From positions 1 through 5,987 of the forward strand of contig CACZQA010000283.1 of NCBI GenBank assembly GCA_902783175.1: DNA of 5,987 nt, in the 5' to 3' direction. This document shows positions 4,911-5,987 of this stretch, piece by piece. Under the pieces are notes generated by a model. The model saw only the letters and a program-made list of their open reading frames with translations, did no database searches and was not told where the DNA came from. Within the stretch, counting starts at the first letter, position 1; every line of letters starts with the position of its first letter. Source of the stretch: an uncultured Coriobacteriaceae bacterium (GTDB lineage Bacteria; Actinomycetota; Coriobacteriia; Coriobacteriales; QAMH01). Both the position numbers and the translations under genes were made by a program.

Positions 4911-5987
4911 ATGTTCCAGGTTCGTAACGCCGCGCGGCGTCTTGCCGCGGCAGTGCTCGCCTGCGCCGTGGCATGCGCGTGCATATCGGTACAAGGCGCG
5001 TGGGCAACCCCCGCCGCAACAGACGACTCCGCAGCTCCCGCAGATCAGACAACCCCATCGAAGCCGGCGCAGAGCACGGTCGCGTACATCGCGTCTCTCA
5101 CGGCAAAGCTCGAGACTGCCTACGAGGACCTGCAGCAGATCAGCGCCCAGCGCGAGCAGGCGGAGTCCGACCTCGCGCAGACCAAGGAGCGCGTCCAGCA
5201 GGCGCAGGAGGCCTACGACAAGGCGAGCGCGAACCTCGACACGACGCTCGTGGAGATCTACAAGAACGGCAACGTCGACTACGCAAGTGTCCTTCTGGGC
5301 TCTGCAAACTTCAGCGACTTCGCCTCGCGCCTGTATTTGCTCGAAAACATTGCCACCGACCGTCAGGGGGCGATCGCGCAGGTCAAGCGCACGCGCGCAG
5401 AGCTCGAGAAGCAGCTAGACGAGCAGCAGGACGAGGTCGACAAGATCGCCAGGCTCGAAAAGCAGGCCCAGCAGCGTGCCGACACGATAACCTCGACGCT
5501 CAACACGCAGCTCGAGTTTCTCGGCAAGCTCGACCCGGATTCGCGCGCTGCGCTCAACGACTACGACACCTATAAGGCCACGCGCGACTGGCTCGCCAAG
5601 TACGCCGGCTCGAAGAGCACCGATGGCTCGCACCCCGAGATCATCTCCATCGCAAGCCGGTACCTGGGCGTTCCCTACGTGTGGGGCGGGGAGTCACCCT
5701 CGGGCTTCGACTGCTCCGGTCTCACGATGTACTGCTACGAGCAGATCGGCATCCATCTGACGCACTTCGCGCGCAGCCAGTACGACGAGGGCGTGCACAT
5801 CGCCTATGAGGCCCTCATGCCGGGAGACCTCGTCTTCTTCGGCCCGAGCGTGGAGGGCATCCACCATGTCGGCATCTACGTGGGAGATGGCAAGTACATC
5901 CAGGCCCCGCGTACGGGGGACGTGGTCAAGGTGTCCAGCCTCTCCAACAGGTCGGATTATGTCGGCGCCTGCCGTCCCCAACGCTGA
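4911..5987 (+). CDS. Secreted coiled-coil NlpC/P60 peptidoglycan hydrolase (CwlO/PcsB/RipA-like)
   Basis: 358 aa; the TGA stop coincides with the window end. A signal peptide fits residues 1-32: MFQVRNAARR, a Cys/Ala-rich hydrophobic run, AWA before Thr33. After a Pro/Thr/Ala linker come two helices with coiled-coil character (about 57-115 and 150-205). They are joined by VEIYKNGNVDYASVLLGSAN and FSDFASRLYLLENI, the hinge typical of CwlO and PcsB proteins, whose coiled coils are gated by FtsEX. The C-terminal NlpC/P60 domain (about 241-358) has FDCSGL with nucleophile Cys268, and HHVGIYVG with His319. The third polar position, often His in an HAP motif, is Gln331 here (YIQAPRTGD). The enzyme should be a gamma-D-glutamyl-diamino-acid endopeptidase acting outside the membrane, needed for cell separation or elongation. 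The ATG at 4911 has no recognisable SD, so translation may depend on coupling to the FHA gene 16 nt upstream. Confidence 0.93.
   Translation: MFQVRNAARRLAAAVLACAVACACISVQGAWATPAATDDSAAPADQTTPSKPAQSTVAYIASLTAKLETAYEDLQQISAQREQAESDLAQTKERVQQAQEAYDKASANLDTTLVEIYKNGNVDYASVLLGSANFSDFASRLYLLENIATDRQGAIAQVKRTRAELEKQLDEQQDEVDKIARLEKQAQQRADTITSTLNTQLEFLGKLDPDSRAALNDYDTYKATRDWLAKYAGSKSTDGSHPEIISIASRYLGVPYVWGGESPSGFDCSGLTMYCYEQIGIHLTHFARSQYDEGVHIAYEALMPGDLVFFGPSVEGIHHVGIYVGDGKYIQAPRTGDVVKVSSLSNRSDYVGACRPQR

Noticed and set aside
4690..5418. Plus-strand 242-codon frame spanning the FHA and NlpC/P60 genes
   Set aside because: It is an Arg/Ser-rich out-of-frame shadow that crosses two well-supported genes and their boundary.
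1..5987. Mobile element, CRISPR, tRNA or rRNA
   Set aside because: No transposase or integrase, terminal repeats, regular spaced repeats or tRNA-like cloverleaf were seen; codon use looks even across the window.

Overview
The window is GC-rich and every gene lies on the plus strand. Codon use, gene density and protein types fit a high-GC anaerobic actinobacterium. My best guess is the class Coriobacteriia (Eggerthella/Slackia/Olsenella-like), inferred from the combination of a PaaK-type ligase plus ACT protein, a zinc-ribbon FHA protein and a CwlO/RipA-like NlpC/P60 hydrolase. No marker gene here proves the taxon.

Layout. (1) Positions 1-282 are the 3' end of a VanW-type protein with a G5-like tail. 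A compact intrinsic terminator (291-313) and a second GC-rich hairpin (316-340) follow. (2) Positions 368-2153 hold a promoter, a phenylacetate-CoA ligase family enzyme (412-1713) and a two-ACT-domain protein (1725-2153). The Shine-Dalgarno (SD) sequence of the ACT gene overlaps the ligase stop codon, so the two are tightly coupled. (3) Positions 2203-3580 hold a secreted serine-type D-Ala-D-Ala carboxypeptidase (peptidase family S11). Its SD is buried in a 12-bp hairpin. (4) Positions 3601-4308 encode a short protein resembling part of the GcvT/YgfZ folate-binding fold, 20 nt behind the carboxypeptidase and probably co-transcribed with it. (5) After a possible terminator hairpin, an extended -10 promoter drives a zinc-ribbon/FHA protein (4442-4894). 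A secreted coiled-coil NlpC/P60 peptidoglycan hydrolase (4911-5987) follows and ends exactly at the window edge.

How the genes may work together. Four of the six genes (VanW-like, DD-carboxypeptidase, FHA, NlpC/P60) plausibly concern the cell envelope. The carboxypeptidase trims stem peptides and the NlpC/P60 enzyme cleaves within them. The FHA protein could link this to Ser/Thr phosphorylation signalling. The ligase/ACT pair is a separate metabolic unit, probably activating an aryl or related carboxylic acid to its CoA thioester, with the ACT protein as a putative amino-acid sensor. The GcvT-like protein is the least explained gene. I see no mobile element, CRISPR array, tRNA or rRNA. I found no clearly novel system; the best leads are the orphan GcvT-like protein, the SD-masking hairpin and the FHA-hydrolase pair.
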